Virus record (IMG/VR): IMGVR_UViG_3300041407_000094
Span: 17,123 to 81,122 of that record
Length of the DNA: 64,000 nucleotides
Origin: a virus
Reading direction: 5' to 3' (one strand)
Both the position numbers and the translations under genes were made by a program. The first letter of the stretch is position 1. Every line of letters begins with the position of its first letter. Of the stretch, positions 22,490 to 29,891 are shown in pieces. Below the pieces are notes generated by a model. It ran no database searches. It was not told the origin of the DNA and saw only the letters and a program-made list of their open reading frames with translations.

Positions 22490-22518
22490 ATTATGGTAGG
22501 TTTTGGTGGATGTGTCAA
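22490..22518 (-). promoter_or_regulatory. Sigma70-like promoter
   Basis: Minus strand TTGACA (22518-22513) overlaps the end of the upstream gene; 17-bp spacer; CATAAT (22495-22490). Confidence 0.65.
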
Positions 22519-22694
22519 GTATAAATTATCCAGCTATCATACTCTTCTGACCAATGAGAGAACTCCTCCATCTCTGTAAACTCTCGTGAACCGGGGAGAT
22601 AAATCACATCGTGATCAGCAGCTAGCCATTCATCACCAAAACCACGATCATCAAGAAATTGCAAGGCTTGAAGCAAACTTTTCACTGTACTCAT
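22515..22694 (-). CDS. Small hypothetical protein (59 aa)
   Basis: ATG 22694 overlaps the stop of the Cys-rich gene upstream. Acidic and Trp-rich. A longer in-frame version to 22844 is rejected because another gene occupies that stretch in a better frame. Confidence 0.65.
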   Translation of the reverse strand: MSTVKSLLQALQFLDDRGFGDEWLAADHDVIYLPGSREFTEMEEFSHWSEEYDSWIIYT

Positions 22695-22861
22695 TCTGTT
22701 TTCTCTTTGTTGTTGATGAAAAAGATACATGCATTCACATCTTTGACACTCACTTCCATACACAACCACGGTTGATAACGAGGAGCTGTCTCTACCAGAT
22801 ACCGATAGCAAAGCTCCTTTCGTGGGCAGTTTGTGCCAACGCATTTACTATAGGTTGACAC
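22691..22861 (-). CDS. Small Cys-rich protein (56 aa)
   Basis: GTG start at 22861 lies eight bases after GGAG and overlaps the upstream TAG by one base; its TGA overlaps the next ATG. Begins MSTYSKCVGTNCPRKELCYR, with the C-x4-C-x5-C spacing seen in small phage zinc-finger-like proteins, and two later Cys. It is hidden by a longer competing frame. Confidence 0.65.
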   Translation of the reverse strand: MSTYSKCVGTNCPRKELCYRYLVETAPRYQPWLCMEVSVKDVNACIFFINNKEKTE

Positions 22862-23124
22862 TAGACATACTCCACTTTTTCTGTCATCACTTGAGTAACT
22901 TTACGTGTCAAGCCTTCCTTCTCAACACTGATGTCAAACAAACCTTCACCAGAGCTGTGATAAGCTTTCACTTGTGCGTAAGTACCATTATCATTTGCAA
23001 TATAGAACTGAATGATCTTTGAATAACTCTTTTCTAACAAAGTTTCCTTGTTCAACAGCTCGTCAGGCTCATAGTTGTGCAGGATACACCAATCTTCAAA
23101 TTCTGAACGGTAGTTAAATCGCAT
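22861..23124 (-). CDS. Small hypothetical protein (87 aa)
   Basis: ATG 23124 in a TAATG overlap. N-terminal helical part with EFEDWCILHNYEPDELLN; C-terminal beta part. Unknown. Confidence 0.65.
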   Translation of the reverse strand: MRFNYRSEFEDWCILHNYEPDELLNKETLLEKSYSKIIQFYIANDNGTYAQVKAYHSSGEGLFDISVEKEGLTRKVTQVMTEKVEYV

Positions 23125-23315
23125 TAGTTTTTCTTCTCCCAAGATATACAATGATTATAACCATCATGATGTCTTACATATTTACAAGATAGATAATTCA
23201 TTCGCCCTCCTACATCATTTGTGTATTTAGGGTGCGAGCAACGCCATTCAAGGAGTGTCATATACCGCAATTGTAGAGGGAAGCATTTGTATTTGCAATC
23301 TGTGCAGGTTTTCAT
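23124..23315 (-). CDS. Small Cys-rich protein (63 aa)
   Basis: CTDCKYKC at the start and Cys at about 26, 44 and 56 suggest a zinc-binding fold. Coupled by overlaps on both sides. Role unknown. Confidence 0.65.
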   Translation of the reverse strand: MKTCTDCKYKCFPLQLRYMTLLEWRCSHPKYTNDVGGRMNYLSCKYVRHHDGYNHCISWEKKN

Positions 23316-23449
23316 TTATTAATCCTTAGTAAATTTACCCTTACCCAGTAGCCAAGCTTGAAGGCTGTACGGTAGTCAGTATGTATTTTTGTAATAACTT
23401 CCCAGTCAGTTTTCTTGCATTTCACACCGCAAAGAAAGGCATAGATCAT
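23312..23449 (-). CDS. Small basic protein (45 aa)
   Basis: ATGA overlaps at both ends. Hydrophobic start MIYAFLCGVKC, then a basic helix and strands. Unknown. Confidence 0.55.
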   Translation of the reverse strand: MIYAFLCGVKCKKTDWEVITKIHTDYRTAFKLGYWVRVNLLRINK

Positions 23450-23709
23450 TTAATAGCCTCCGGCTTGTCTGGTAAAGACATCCAATGTGAAACAATAGGA
23501 CGATTACAGAACCCCGGACCATCTGCAACAGTTTCCACAAACTCACAATGATCCTCAATTCCTAGCCAATAACCACCATCATCATGGTTGCTGTCTGTTT
23601 GCCACCTGTCAATCTCAATAGAGAAGTCAGGATCACCCGCCCACTTGACACAGATCAAAGCGTCTGCTGATTTAGTTGGCGGAGATAGTTTAAAATTATT
23701 CCATGTCAT
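23446..23709 (-). CDS. DUF551-like protein (copy 2)
   Basis: 87 residues behind GGAGGTAATC. Ends PIVSHWMSLPDKPEAIK, matching the HWMPLPxxP mark of DUF551, as in the copy at 13553. The middle is Asp/His/Gly-rich. Function unknown. Confidence 0.7.
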   Translation of the reverse strand: MTWNNFKLSPPTKSADALICVKWAGDPDFSIEIDRWQTDSNHDDGGYWLGIEDHCEFVETVADGPGFCNRPIVSHWMSLPDKPEAIK

Positions 23710-23724
23710 TTGATTACCTCCAAT

Positions 23725-23916
23725 TCAGTTAATACCTTTAAGTTCTTTCAGTATGTCTGTGATCCAAAGCTGCTCTTTACCAATTAACTTCTCAACTCTT
23801 GAGTCAAGCACTTTGACAAGAGTTTTATATTTACCAACCTCTAGAATTTCTACTTTAAAGCAGATGTTTCCGTCAGATGTTTGTTGAGTGATTATATCAC
23901 CTATTTTTAGTTTCAT
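23725..23916 (-). CDS. Small beta-rich protein (63 aa)
   Basis: MKLKIGDIITQQTSDG start is typical of a small SH3/KOW-like barrel. Overlaps the next upstream stop by ATGA. Confidence 0.65.
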   Translation of the reverse strand: MKLKIGDIITQQTSDGNICFKVEILEVGKYKTLVKVLDSRVEKLIGKEQLWITDILKELKGIN

Positions 23917-24113
23917 TCTCCAACCCTCCGCAATTCATTAACCAAAACATAACATCTACCGGTAGTTTTGTCCATCCCCATCACGCAGATATGTTCACCC
24001 TTACCTAGCTCATCAGGAGAGGTTCCAACACGAATTAGTAGCTCTTTTCCCGCCAACTCTTCCCATTTGAAGGTGGGGTTTGCTAGGGTGTCTTTAGTGA
24101 ATAAGGGAGTCAT
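23913..24113 (-). CDS. Small hypothetical protein (66 aa)
   Basis: Beta-rich with GKELLIRVGTSPDELGKGEH. One-base overlap with the upstream gene. Unknown. Confidence 0.65.
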   Translation of the reverse strand: MTPLFTKDTLANPTFKWEELAGKELLIRVGTSPDELGKGEHICVMGMDKTTGRCYVLVNELRRVGE

Positions 24114-24370
24114 CAGAAAACATCCTCTTCCTCATAAACCATGTTGATTCCTTTACCATACTCCTTGTAATAACCTTTTGGACATTTGGAATATGAATAT
24201 TCTTTCCAGTCTGTAATAGTTAACACACGCTCAGGATACTGCTCAATTGTAAATTTGTCTCCTTCGCGGATACCATACCAAGCTCCGTTGCAGACGTAAT
24301 ACTTACCTGTTGACTGCTCAATTATACACAACAGATTGGATTCCTTTGAAAACATATAGACATCTTTCAT
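24113..24370 (-). CDS. Small hypothetical protein (85 aa)
   Basis: Tyr-rich beta protein with an acidic tail, overlapping neighbours by 1-4 bases. Unknown. Confidence 0.65.
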   Translation of the reverse strand: MKDVYMFSKESNLLCIIEQSTGKYYVCNGAWYGIREGDKFTIEQYPERVLTITDWKEYSYSKCPKGYYKEYGKGINMVYEEEDVF

Positions 24371-24579
24371 TTAATCATCTCCTTAGCAGCCCACACTATA
24401 ATTTCCATTGCTATTTCTTGTCGGTCATCGAAAGCATACGAACCAAAATACTTATATTCCGTTTGTTCAATAGCCCATTGTATCTCTTCCGTGCTGAAAT
24501 GTATTGGAGCTTTTTGCTCAGCACTCCAAGATGTACGTTCCATGTAGAATTGATTGTATGTCCAGTGGTCGAAGATCAT
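24367..24579 (-). CDS. Small hypothetical protein (70 aa)
   Basis: Aromatic N terminus, helical C terminus (EEIQWAIEQTEYKY). ATGA-coupled. Unknown. Confidence 0.65.
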   Translation of the reverse strand: MIFDHWTYNQFYMERTSWSAEQKAPIHFSTEEIQWAIEQTEYKYFGSYAFDDRQEIAMEIIVWAAKEMIK

Positions 24580-24785
24580 TTATATTTCTCCAGAAAATTA
24601 CTAGCTTCCTCATTAAGATTCTCAAGAACTTCTGCATAAATCAAAGCTACACCTTCAAGCTCAGAGATAGCACCTTCATATTCATAATGAGCATAAGCAT
24701 TCTTGATATCGGAGATAACTTTATAGGCGTCACTCAACTCTTCTTTGAGTTTCAAGTTTTCTAGTACATAGTCAGAAAGGTTCAT
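24576..24785 (-). CDS. Small coiled-coil protein (69 aa)
   Basis: Almost wholly helical, acidic, with heptad Leu pattern. Behind TTTGGAGG. Coupled to the membrane peptide upstream. Confidence 0.65.
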   Translation of the reverse strand: MNLSDYVLENLKLKEELSDAYKVISDIKNAYAHYEYEGAISELEGVALIYAEVLENLNEEASNFLEKYK

Positions 24786-24788
24786 TCT

Positions 24789-24899
24789 TCATCCTCCAAA
24801 TTTATAAATAGAGTAACACGCCCAACCTAGAAATGCTGCCACCATTACTATACAAGTCAACATCGTTCCAAGCCAAATATTTAGTTCCTCACGGCTCAT
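24789..24899 (-). CDS. 36-residue single-TM peptide
   Basis: MSREELNIWLGTMLTCIVMV and a further hydrophobic run form one membrane helix. ATG 24899 overlaps the DenV-like stop by four bases behind GGGAGAG. Unknown role. Confidence 0.55.
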   Translation of the reverse strand: MSREELNIWLGTMLTCIVMVAAFLGWACYSIYKFGG

Positions 24900-25291
24900 T
24901 TCATCTCTCCCAAACGTTCATTAATACGCTGACGATTAATTTCAATAGCTTCTTGTGTAGGGATGTAGTCTCCAAACCACCAGCTATTGATCCCTTCAAT
25001 CAAACTGTCTTTCTCAATAGGATTTACTTTATATCCACGACTGACAGCTTCATTGCACAGAGAATAATACCGCTTGGTGATGAAGTCAAGCTTATCGTAA
25101 AAATGAAGCACATGGCCTGTACCCATTGTGTAAGCTGATGGTTGTTTGATCTTTTCTTTGAAATTGTATTTGTTAATTTTTCTATCTTGTGCCTTACGGA
25201 CAAGACCAAAGACACGCGTTATCTCGTGGATTTCAGCGACCAAGTGTTTCGGGTGCAGTTCAGATGGGGCGATAACATTGATTCGTGTCAT
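24896..25291 (-). CDS. denV: Pyrimidine-dimer DNA glycosylase (T4 endonuclease V-like)
   Basis: 131 residues, close to the 138 of T4 DenV. The start MTRIN...SELHPKHLVAEIHEI places T2 (the alpha-amino nucleophile) and E23 (the catalytic acid) exactly as in T4. Other shared blocks are RVFGLVRKA, GTGHVLHFYDKLDFITKR and GDYIPTQEAI. The enzyme cuts the glycosyl bond at cyclobutane pyrimidine dimers and nicks the strand, starting UV repair. ATG 25291 is chosen by this alignment; a longer frame to 25336 is not real. A promoter at 25324, fused to a terminator, drives it. Confidence 0.92.
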   Translation of the reverse strand: MTRINVIAPSELHPKHLVAEIHEITRVFGLVRKAQDRKINKYNFKEKIKQPSAYTMGTGHVLHFYDKLDFITKRYYSLCNEAVSRGYKVNPIEKDSLIEGINSWWFGDYIPTQEAIEINRQRINERLGEMK

Positions 25292-25323
25292 GAGAGTCTT
25301 CTGTGAGAAGGGCTGATGTGAGA

Positions 25324-25352
25324 ACAATACAGACAAAAGAAAAGGCCGTCAA
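25324..25352 (-). promoter_or_regulatory. Promoter fused to a terminator loop
   Basis: Minus strand TTGACG (25352-25347) starts in the terminator loop; 17-bp spacer; TATTGT (25329-25324). Drives the denV-like gene. Confidence 0.62.
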
Positions 25353-25359
25353 GCGGCCT
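25343..25359 (-). terminator. Intrinsic terminator overlapping the denV promoter
   Basis: Stem AGGCCG / CGGCCT, loop CTTGA, then TTTCTTTTG on the minus strand. Eight bases after the stop of the gene at 25367. Confidence 0.72.
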
Positions 25360-25366
25360 GTGAGGT

Positions 25367-25537
25367 TTATTTGTGTTTATCTGCTTCAGCCATTAATTCC
25401 TTAGCAGTCTTCGCAATACGTTCTTTCCAAACCTTCTCAGCCTCTTGCCAAGTATTCCTGTTGTAATTGCAAGGACCAACAAGATTGGCTGCTACAAGCA
25501 TGTATTGGTCAAATCTTGACATTTCATTACCCATCAT
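25367..25537 (-). CDS. Small helical protein (56 aa)
   Basis: Starts at 25537 (ATG codons at 25534 and 25522 are alternatives). Helical, with one Cys and a basic middle. Last gene of the 27292 unit. Unknown. Confidence 0.6.
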   Translation of the reverse strand: MMGNEMSRFDQYMLVAANLVGPCNYNRNTWQEAEKVWKERIAKTAKELMAEADKHK

Positions 25538-25539
25538 TC

Positions 25540-25734
25540 TTACTCGTATTTAGATTTATCACAAGACAATATCATTTCAGCTTGTCCTTTCCAGTTGAAA
25601 TTAAGTTGCTCTTGCATATCTTTGTAAGAAAATCCTAGACGTTTCATAGCATGAAGTGCTTCCTTACGAGCTTCAAGGAAATCCCCCCACCATTTGTATG
25701 ATTCGTCAAATTGTTTTAGTTCTTGTGTGTTCAT
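25540..25734 (-). CDS. Small helical protein (64 aa)
   Basis: Residues 25-50 (EALHAMKRLGFSYKDMQEQL) look like a helix-turn-helix. ATGA-coupled to the upstream gene. Possibly DNA binding. Confidence 0.6.
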   Translation of the reverse strand: MNTQELKQFDESYKWWGDFLEARKEALHAMKRLGFSYKDMQEQLNFNWKGQAEMILSCDKSKYE

Positions 25735-25919
25735 ACCACTAGCTCCAATTCATGTTCCATGAAAGGCCATTGTGCATAAAGATCTTCATCACTGCCGACG
25801 TAAAATGGATCTATGATGTAGATTAGATCTTCATTAATAGAACTGATTGTGTGTTCAGAACCTACAGTAAAAGCTGTGTATACAGCCTCAACTATTTTAA
25901 CTTTATCACCAGTTTTCAT
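25731..25919 (-). CDS. Small beta-rich protein (62 aa)
   Basis: MKTGDKVKIVEAVYTAFTVG start fits a small barrel. Start overlaps the stop of the PolA-like gene. Confidence 0.65.
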   Translation of the reverse strand: MKTGDKVKIVEAVYTAFTVGSEHTISSINEDLIYIIDPFYVGSDEDLYAQWPFMEHELELVV

Positions 25920-27292
25920 TTTTGATCCACCTTTACAAATTCTTTGGAGCCGATAACATCATTCCATGCTTCGACCATTGCTGAATGTAACAATTCACCT
26001 GCACTTGCTCGGCACTGAAAACTGTCATGCCAACACAGAACAACTTCACCAGACTGTAGCATCAAATCAATCACTCGTAAAGCAATTTCGCTATCAAGAT
26101 TTTGTAACCAAATACCCTTATCTTGAAAGAAATCCTTAGAAATCAAATGGTTGTGTGCACAAACTACCATTAACACCTGTTTAGTATCAGGTTTAATCAG
26201 CCCAACATACTCACGATCTGCTATGTTTTTCTTACCGTCGGTGAACAATTCATGGGATAGACTAGACCATGCACGATCAAAACTATCACAATTCAACGCC
26301 CTCATAACAGCATGTTTCATAAAGGATCGCGCGGGATTATATTTCTTAATACCAAACCGAAGTTTGTGTTCTTCCACTGCTACATGGTCCACACGAAGGC
26401 ATGATTCATCAGCACCATACGGGTCTACATCTTTTGAAACCAAATCAAGAATTTGAGGCTCTTTTTGAGACAAAATTTCTAGAAGAATTCTTGGGTGGTT
26501 TGCTGAATAGTCCCACTCCTGAACAGATTCACCCTCAATTGTGATGGCAGACAAGCGTAATTCTTGAGGAACAAGCTGAATACTTCCTCCGTGTGCAAAC
26601 AACCGACCACCACTATTGAAGTCACCACTGAAACTACGATGGTATTCTAGCAAAGGGACCTCTTTACCATTAAATCGGATGTCAACACTTGACAAACTCT
26701 CATTGTAACGAGCCATTTCCTGAGCCATCTTGTCAATCATGCCTGTTTTCTCTACTTCGATCATCTCTTTTGTCTTCCTATCTTTCAAAATAATAGGGTA
26801 ATCCATAGCAACGCTAGGGACGTGTAATTCTAATTGTTTCTTGTCAAACAAGTCAACCAGTTTTTGATTGAATCGGACAACACTCATATAAGAAAAGTCT
26901 TCATTTCGATAGTCATGACTGCCTTTGAGAACATAAATGTATTCATTTTCGCTCATATAACCAAGAACAGAATTAATTCCACGAGCACTAATACCACAAT
27001 CGTTACCTGTCCAGTAGGCAGATTGTAGCTTTACAGAGAAACCCATGTAGTTGTCTCTTAACGATCTTGCTGTATTAGTGAAGAACCATTGTACTGCTTC
27101 AAACTTCTTGTACTTTAATTCTTTGTTCACTTGATCAACAAGATGGTTATATGCTTTGTTTGGTGATCTGTAAGGCTTACCTTTAGCTGTAGTGATGAGA
27201 ACAGAATATAACTCTCTACCAACTAAATCTCTTACCTTATATACTACATCTTTCTTCTCTTTCTCATCTATTATATTACTAATCTCACTCAT
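25916..27292 (-). CDS. Protein with DNA polymerase A-like palm motifs
   Basis: 458 residues behind AAGGAGATAGG. The C-terminal half carries three blocks in the order of family-A polymerases. EWDYSANHPRILLEIL resembles motif A (DYSxxxLR). KYNPARSFMKHAVMRALN resembles motif B. VVLCWHDSFQCRA resembles motif C (VHDE, here HDS). DPYGADES after motif A also fits phage PolA. There is no 3'-5' exonuclease domain, and the N-terminal 200 residues are unrecognised. The phage already has a family-B replicase (33340), so this is a second, divergent polymerase-like enzyme, or an inactive relative since motif C ends in Ser. The assignment is from motif reading only. Confidence 0.55.
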   Translation of the reverse strand: MSEISNIIDEKEKKDVVYKVRDLVGRELYSVLITTAKGKPYRSPNKAYNHLVDQVNKELKYKKFEAVQWFFTNTARSLRDNYMGFSVKLQSAYWTGNDCGISARGINSVLGYMSENEYIYVLKGSHDYRNEDFSYMSVVRFNQKLVDLFDKKQLELHVPSVAMDYPIILKDRKTKEMIEVEKTGMIDKMAQEMARYNESLSSVDIRFNGKEVPLLEYHRSFSGDFNSGGRLFAHGGSIQLVPQELRLSAITIEGESVQEWDYSANHPRILLEILSQKEPQILDLVSKDVDPYGADESCLRVDHVAVEEHKLRFGIKKYNPARSFMKHAVMRALNCDSFDRAWSSLSHELFTDGKKNIADREYVGLIKPDTKQVLMVVCAHNHLISKDFFQDKGIWLQNLDSEIALRVIDLMLQSGEVVLCWHDSFQCRASAGELLHSAMVEAWNDVIGSKEFVKVDQK

Positions 27293-27451
27293 ACATACCT
27301 ATCTCCTTCCAAGCCACTATAATAGAAACGCTTTGGTTAAAAAATGATCAGCCCACTAATTAAGTGAAATCCAGACAACCATAATCTCACACTCACCCTT
27401 CCAAATACAAGGTTGAATTCACTGTTTATTGAGTGGTTTCAGGAGATTTAC

Positions 27452-27736
27452 CTAATCCTCAATCCCATCATCAAAATGTCTACGGATCAAATACTGTCGC
27501 CACTCTTCACTTACTTCATAGTCTTTCTTCGTGTGGTTTTCAAAGAAATACATAGACCAACCACTACTACTAATGATACCACCTTCTTGGATAGGCTTTC
27601 CCCAAGATTCCTCTACATTCAGCACTTCACCTTCAACGTACGTTGATGCAAGATAGCGTGATTTACTAAGGACAACTGAGGAATATTTCTTTCCTGAATG
27701 TAAATGTGTAACGTACCAAGCTTTAAGGTTGTTCAT
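27452..27736 (-). CDS. Hypothetical protein (94 aa)
   Basis: Behind GGGAGGATGA. Basic beta-rich start, acidic C terminus. The 159 bases downstream carry only an unsupported 19-codon hydrophobic frame and no clear promoter. Confidence 0.65.
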   Translation of the reverse strand: MNNLKAWYVTHLHSGKKYSSVVLSKSRYLASTYVEGEVLNVEESWGKPIQEGGIISSSGWSMYFFENHTKKDYEVSEEWRQYLIRRHFDDGIED

Positions 27737-27882
27737 TCTTCATCCTCCCAATATTCAAGTTCTTCTTCAAACTCAAAGTCATCATAAGGACCATCAGCTT
27801 CCAGTTGAGCTTTACGTTCTGCACGTAGATCAGCTTGATGTCCTTCATCAGAATAGTATTCATCCCAATCTTGTTCGTTCAT
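27733..27882 (-). CDS. Highly acidic protein (49 aa)
   Basis: ATG 27882 after AAGGGGC; nearly half Asp/Glu with many Tyr/Phe. ATGA-coupled to the next gene. Similar in style to the acidic protein at 2231. Confidence 0.6.
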   Translation of the reverse strand: MNEQDWDEYYSDEGHQADLRAERKAQLEADGPYDDFEFEEELEYWEDEE

Positions 27883-27883
27883 A

Positions 27884-27995
27884 TTATTGCCCCTTAAGCC
27901 CATAACGGCGTTTGAGTGTAGAGGACGCTAGTCCGTATCCCCTCACCAGTTTCTTTCTGGAGTAGACGTACATCTTCTACTGTGATTTGTTTCAC
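27884..27995 (-). pseudogene. Small gene with a frameshift in a GGGG run
   Basis: GTG 27995 (behind GGGAGGA) opens MKQITVEDVRLLQKETGEG. The uninterrupted frame ends at 27894 with an odd tail. Skipping one base in the GGGG at 27942-27939 gives YGLASSTLKRRYGLKGQ and a stop at 27884, right at the next gene's ribosome site. The opening resembles UBA-like helices. A one-base G-run change or error is likely. Confidence 0.5.
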
Positions 27996-28153
27996 TGTAA
28001 GTCCTCCCAAATCTTTTTAAGATGTTTCTTCTTGATATCAGGGAATGCTTCAACAATATCCTCAAAGAAAATTCTATGGAAAGACTTGAAGTACTTGTCA
28101 GCCATCCATTGTTCAATCTCTTCAACCAAGGCATCAAATTTCTCTTGTTTCAT
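27992..28153 (-). CDS. Small helical protein (53 aa)
   Basis: ATGA-coupled at the start; its stop overlaps the next GTG. Charged amphipathic helices. Unknown. Confidence 0.62.
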   Translation of the reverse strand: MKQEKFDALVEEIEQWMADKYFKSFHRIFFEDIVEAFPDIKKKHLKKIWEDLQ

Positions 28154-28416
28154 TTCACTCTCCGAACATTAGCCCAGTGTTCAACACCAAATTGATCACG
28201 TTTAAACTCTCCAGACACCTCACCTTCAAAGGTTACATCAAGCTTCATGTTTGTGCGAACATTCTTCTTATATACTGACTGGAAGGTTGTACCTGTGGTT
28301 TCGTAGTCCGATACCCAAGGACTGGACTCTTCTGTGATTTCAGAGGCACTGATAGGAAACACTTCAAAATCTTCTGGCAAGCTCTCAATCCAACTGATAA
28401 ATTCTTTCTTGTTCAT
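28150..28416 (-). CDS. Small hypothetical protein (88 aa)
   Basis: ATG 28416 behind GGGAGAAG. Helical start, then a Ser/Thr-rich beta region and a basic end. Unknown. Confidence 0.65.
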   Translation of the reverse strand: MNKKEFISWIESLPEDFEVFPISASEITEESSPWVSDYETTGTTFQSVYKKNVRTNMKLDVTFEGEVSGEFKRDQFGVEHWANVRRVK

Positions 28417-28628
28417 CACTCTTCTCCCTTCCACACTACATCAAACCTCGGCTTACCCTCTAACGAGGGCTTACACACATCAGCTAGCTTCCTGACATAC
28501 GTATCATAATCCATAAAATTCCCTACGAGGAAGAATATTCCCTGATCATTCATGACAAGCATCTCCTTCTCACGTAGCTTAAGCTTCTGTCCCGTAGATG
28601 TGTCGATTATTTTGAATTTCTTTTTCAT
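28416..28628 (-). CDS. Small basic beta-rich protein (70 aa)
   Basis: Starts MKKKFKIIDTSTGQKLKL. The first 31 bases of its start region are repeated exactly at 29226-29256. Coupled by ATGA to the frameshifted gene upstream. Function unknown. Confidence 0.65.
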   Translation of the reverse strand: MKKKFKIIDTSTGQKLKLREKEMLVMNDQGIFFLVGNFMDYDTYVRKLADVCKPSLEGKPRFDVVWKGEE

Positions 28629-28629
28629 T
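28599..28629. repeat. 31-bp direct repeat, copy 1 (partner 29226-29256)
   Basis: Identical 31-bp sequence covering the start of an MKKKFKIIDT frame. The two copies bracket the frameshifted gene 28625-29202, suggesting that gene was inserted or duplicated here by recombination. Confidence 0.85.
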
Positions 28630-29202
28630 TGTTATTGTCCAAGTGGTATGGAATTTTAAAGTCGCTCAGGTGGATACGTTCAACAGTGCCGTCTTCAAAT
28701 ATGACATCAACCTTAGACCATTCATCACAAGGCTCGTTGTAATCCATTTTACGCCGTTGTACTTTGACAGGAACACCACCATACAAACCAACATCAGTTA
28801 GAAGCTCACTGTGATAACGTACAGTATAACTGCCCCATATTCATCATCAAGAGCTGCAATTGTAGGATAAAACTTCTCATCTTCTTTTACCAAGCTTAGG
28901 ATAAAATCCCTTACTTTCAAGGCTGCTTCTTCAGACACAAATCGAATGTAGACATCACTTTTACGTGCGGATTGGGTAGAGACAGCAATAGGCTCATCAT
29001 CCATAAAATACACATTCATACCAACATGGGTATCTGTACACAACCACTGTGTAAGGGCATAACCTTTTACATGTTCATCGAAACGTTCGTCCCAACCCAA
29101 CCACTCATTAATATTCAGAGCTTGACAGAAAGCATCAATATCAGCACTGTCTTCGTTCTTCTCGGAACGGTCTACCTTGGCAATCAGTTCACGTAGCTTC
29201 AT
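28625..29202 (-). pseudogene. Frameshifted paralogue of the protein at 30091
   Basis: The first about 130 codons (ATG 29202) match the N-terminal two thirds of the rightward protein at 30091: WLCTDTHVG, VYFMDDEPIA and QSARKSDVYI compare with WLCTDTWVG, VYFFDGEPVA and QSARKNDEYI. That frame stops at 28798. The rest of the homology (VGLYGGVPVKVQRRK...) continues in another frame to 28625, overlapping the next ATG. One missing G in the GGGG at 28836-28833 would join the two parts. A decayed copy, sequencing error or programmed frameshift are possible. Confidence 0.75.
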
Positions 29203-29204
29203 TT

Positions 29205-29255
29205 TTATATCTCCGCATTGGTTGCTGTGTCGATTATTTTGAATTTCTTTTTCAT
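29205..29255 (-). pseudogene. Remnant start of an MKKKFKIIDT gene
   Basis: A 16-codon frame starting in an ATGA overlap, matching the first ten residues of the gene at 28416 before ending at a TAA. It is the second copy of the 31-bp repeat (29226-29256) and looks like a leftover of the duplication. Confidence 0.55.
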
Positions 29256-29464
29256 TCTACAATCTCAGAAGGTTTGTCTGGCCTGAAGTTCTCACAGATA
29301 GCTTTCACCAAAGCATCCTCTTCTTCATCCATCTTAGCTGCATTCATAAATTTATAAGCCTCAACATCACCTACGAACCTAGCTACAATCATCCTGCCTT
29401 TGTGTACGGCCCAACGGTAAGGCCTGTGCCACTCATGCAATTCTCTAACTTCCCAAGTGGCCAT
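29252..29464 (-). CDS. Small hypothetical protein (70 aa)
   Basis: ATG 29464 follows GGAGGG. MATWEVRELHEWHRPYRWAV opening is Trp/His-rich, then an acidic helix. A longer frame to 29569 is rejected since another gene occupies it. Confidence 0.65.
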   Translation of the reverse strand: MATWEVRELHEWHRPYRWAVHKGRMIVARFVGDVEAYKFMNAAKMDEEEDALVKAICENFRPDKPSEIVE

Positions 29465-29468
29465 GTGG

Positions 29469-29597
29469 CTACCCTCCAAAGCTTCTATACAGGGATAGGA
29501 TTTCTTCCTCAGTGTTTCGTTGATAGTGCCGACCTTCAAAAGAAAAATAGAAATACTGACGGTTTGCACAAAAGCCTGTGGAAATTACACTTTTCAT
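29469..29597 (-). CDS. Small hypothetical protein (42 aa)
   Basis: ATGA overlap with the upstream gene; stop lies in the next ribosome site. Aromatic beta-like centre (RQYFYFSFEGRHYQR). Unknown. Confidence 0.6.
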   Translation of the reverse strand: MKSVISTGFCANRQYFYFSFEGRHYQRNTEEEILSLYRSFGG

Positions 29598-29791
29598 TTA
29601 CTCAACTCCTTGATCTGCTTTTCGAGCTCGTAATTCAAGATATTCAATTGGTTACGAAGGGTTGTCAAGTGGTCTTGTAGAACCATGCACTCTTCACGAT
29701 CTGATGCGCTATTAGCACAAGCTGCCCTTTCAAACTCTTTATAGCAGTAGCCGGTAGCCATCAATTCTTGGTTTACGTTTGCAATGCCCAT
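29594..29791 (-). CDS. Small helical protein (65 aa)
   Basis: First gene of the leftward block. ATG 29791 behind GGGAGATAC. Helical with heptads near the C terminus. Promoter at 29833. Confidence 0.68.
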   Translation of the reverse strand: MGIANVNQELMATGYCYKEFERAACANSASDREECMVLQDHLTTLRNQLNILNYELEKQIKELSK

Positions 29792-29832
29792 TTTGTATCT
29801 CCCTCTGTTGGGTTTGTCTTTCAGTAGGTGTA

Positions 29833-29861
29833 ATCTTAACCTCATCACCAACCCCTGTCAA
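29833..29861 (-). promoter_or_regulatory. Leftward promoter of the divergent control region
   Basis: Minus strand TTGACA (29861-29856), 17-bp spacer, TAAGAT (29838-29833). Confidence 0.65.
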
Positions 29862-29891
29862 CCCTTCCTTCGAAAAATCTTCTGACAGAGT

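Noticed and set aside
22515-22844. Longer version of the 59-residue gene starting at 22844
   Set aside because: The upstream stretch is better explained by the Cys-rich gene in another frame, with exact overlaps.
27293-27451. 19-codon hydrophobic peptide starting GTG near a GGAAGGG
   Set aside because: Too short and not coupled to neighbours; left as an unexplained gap.
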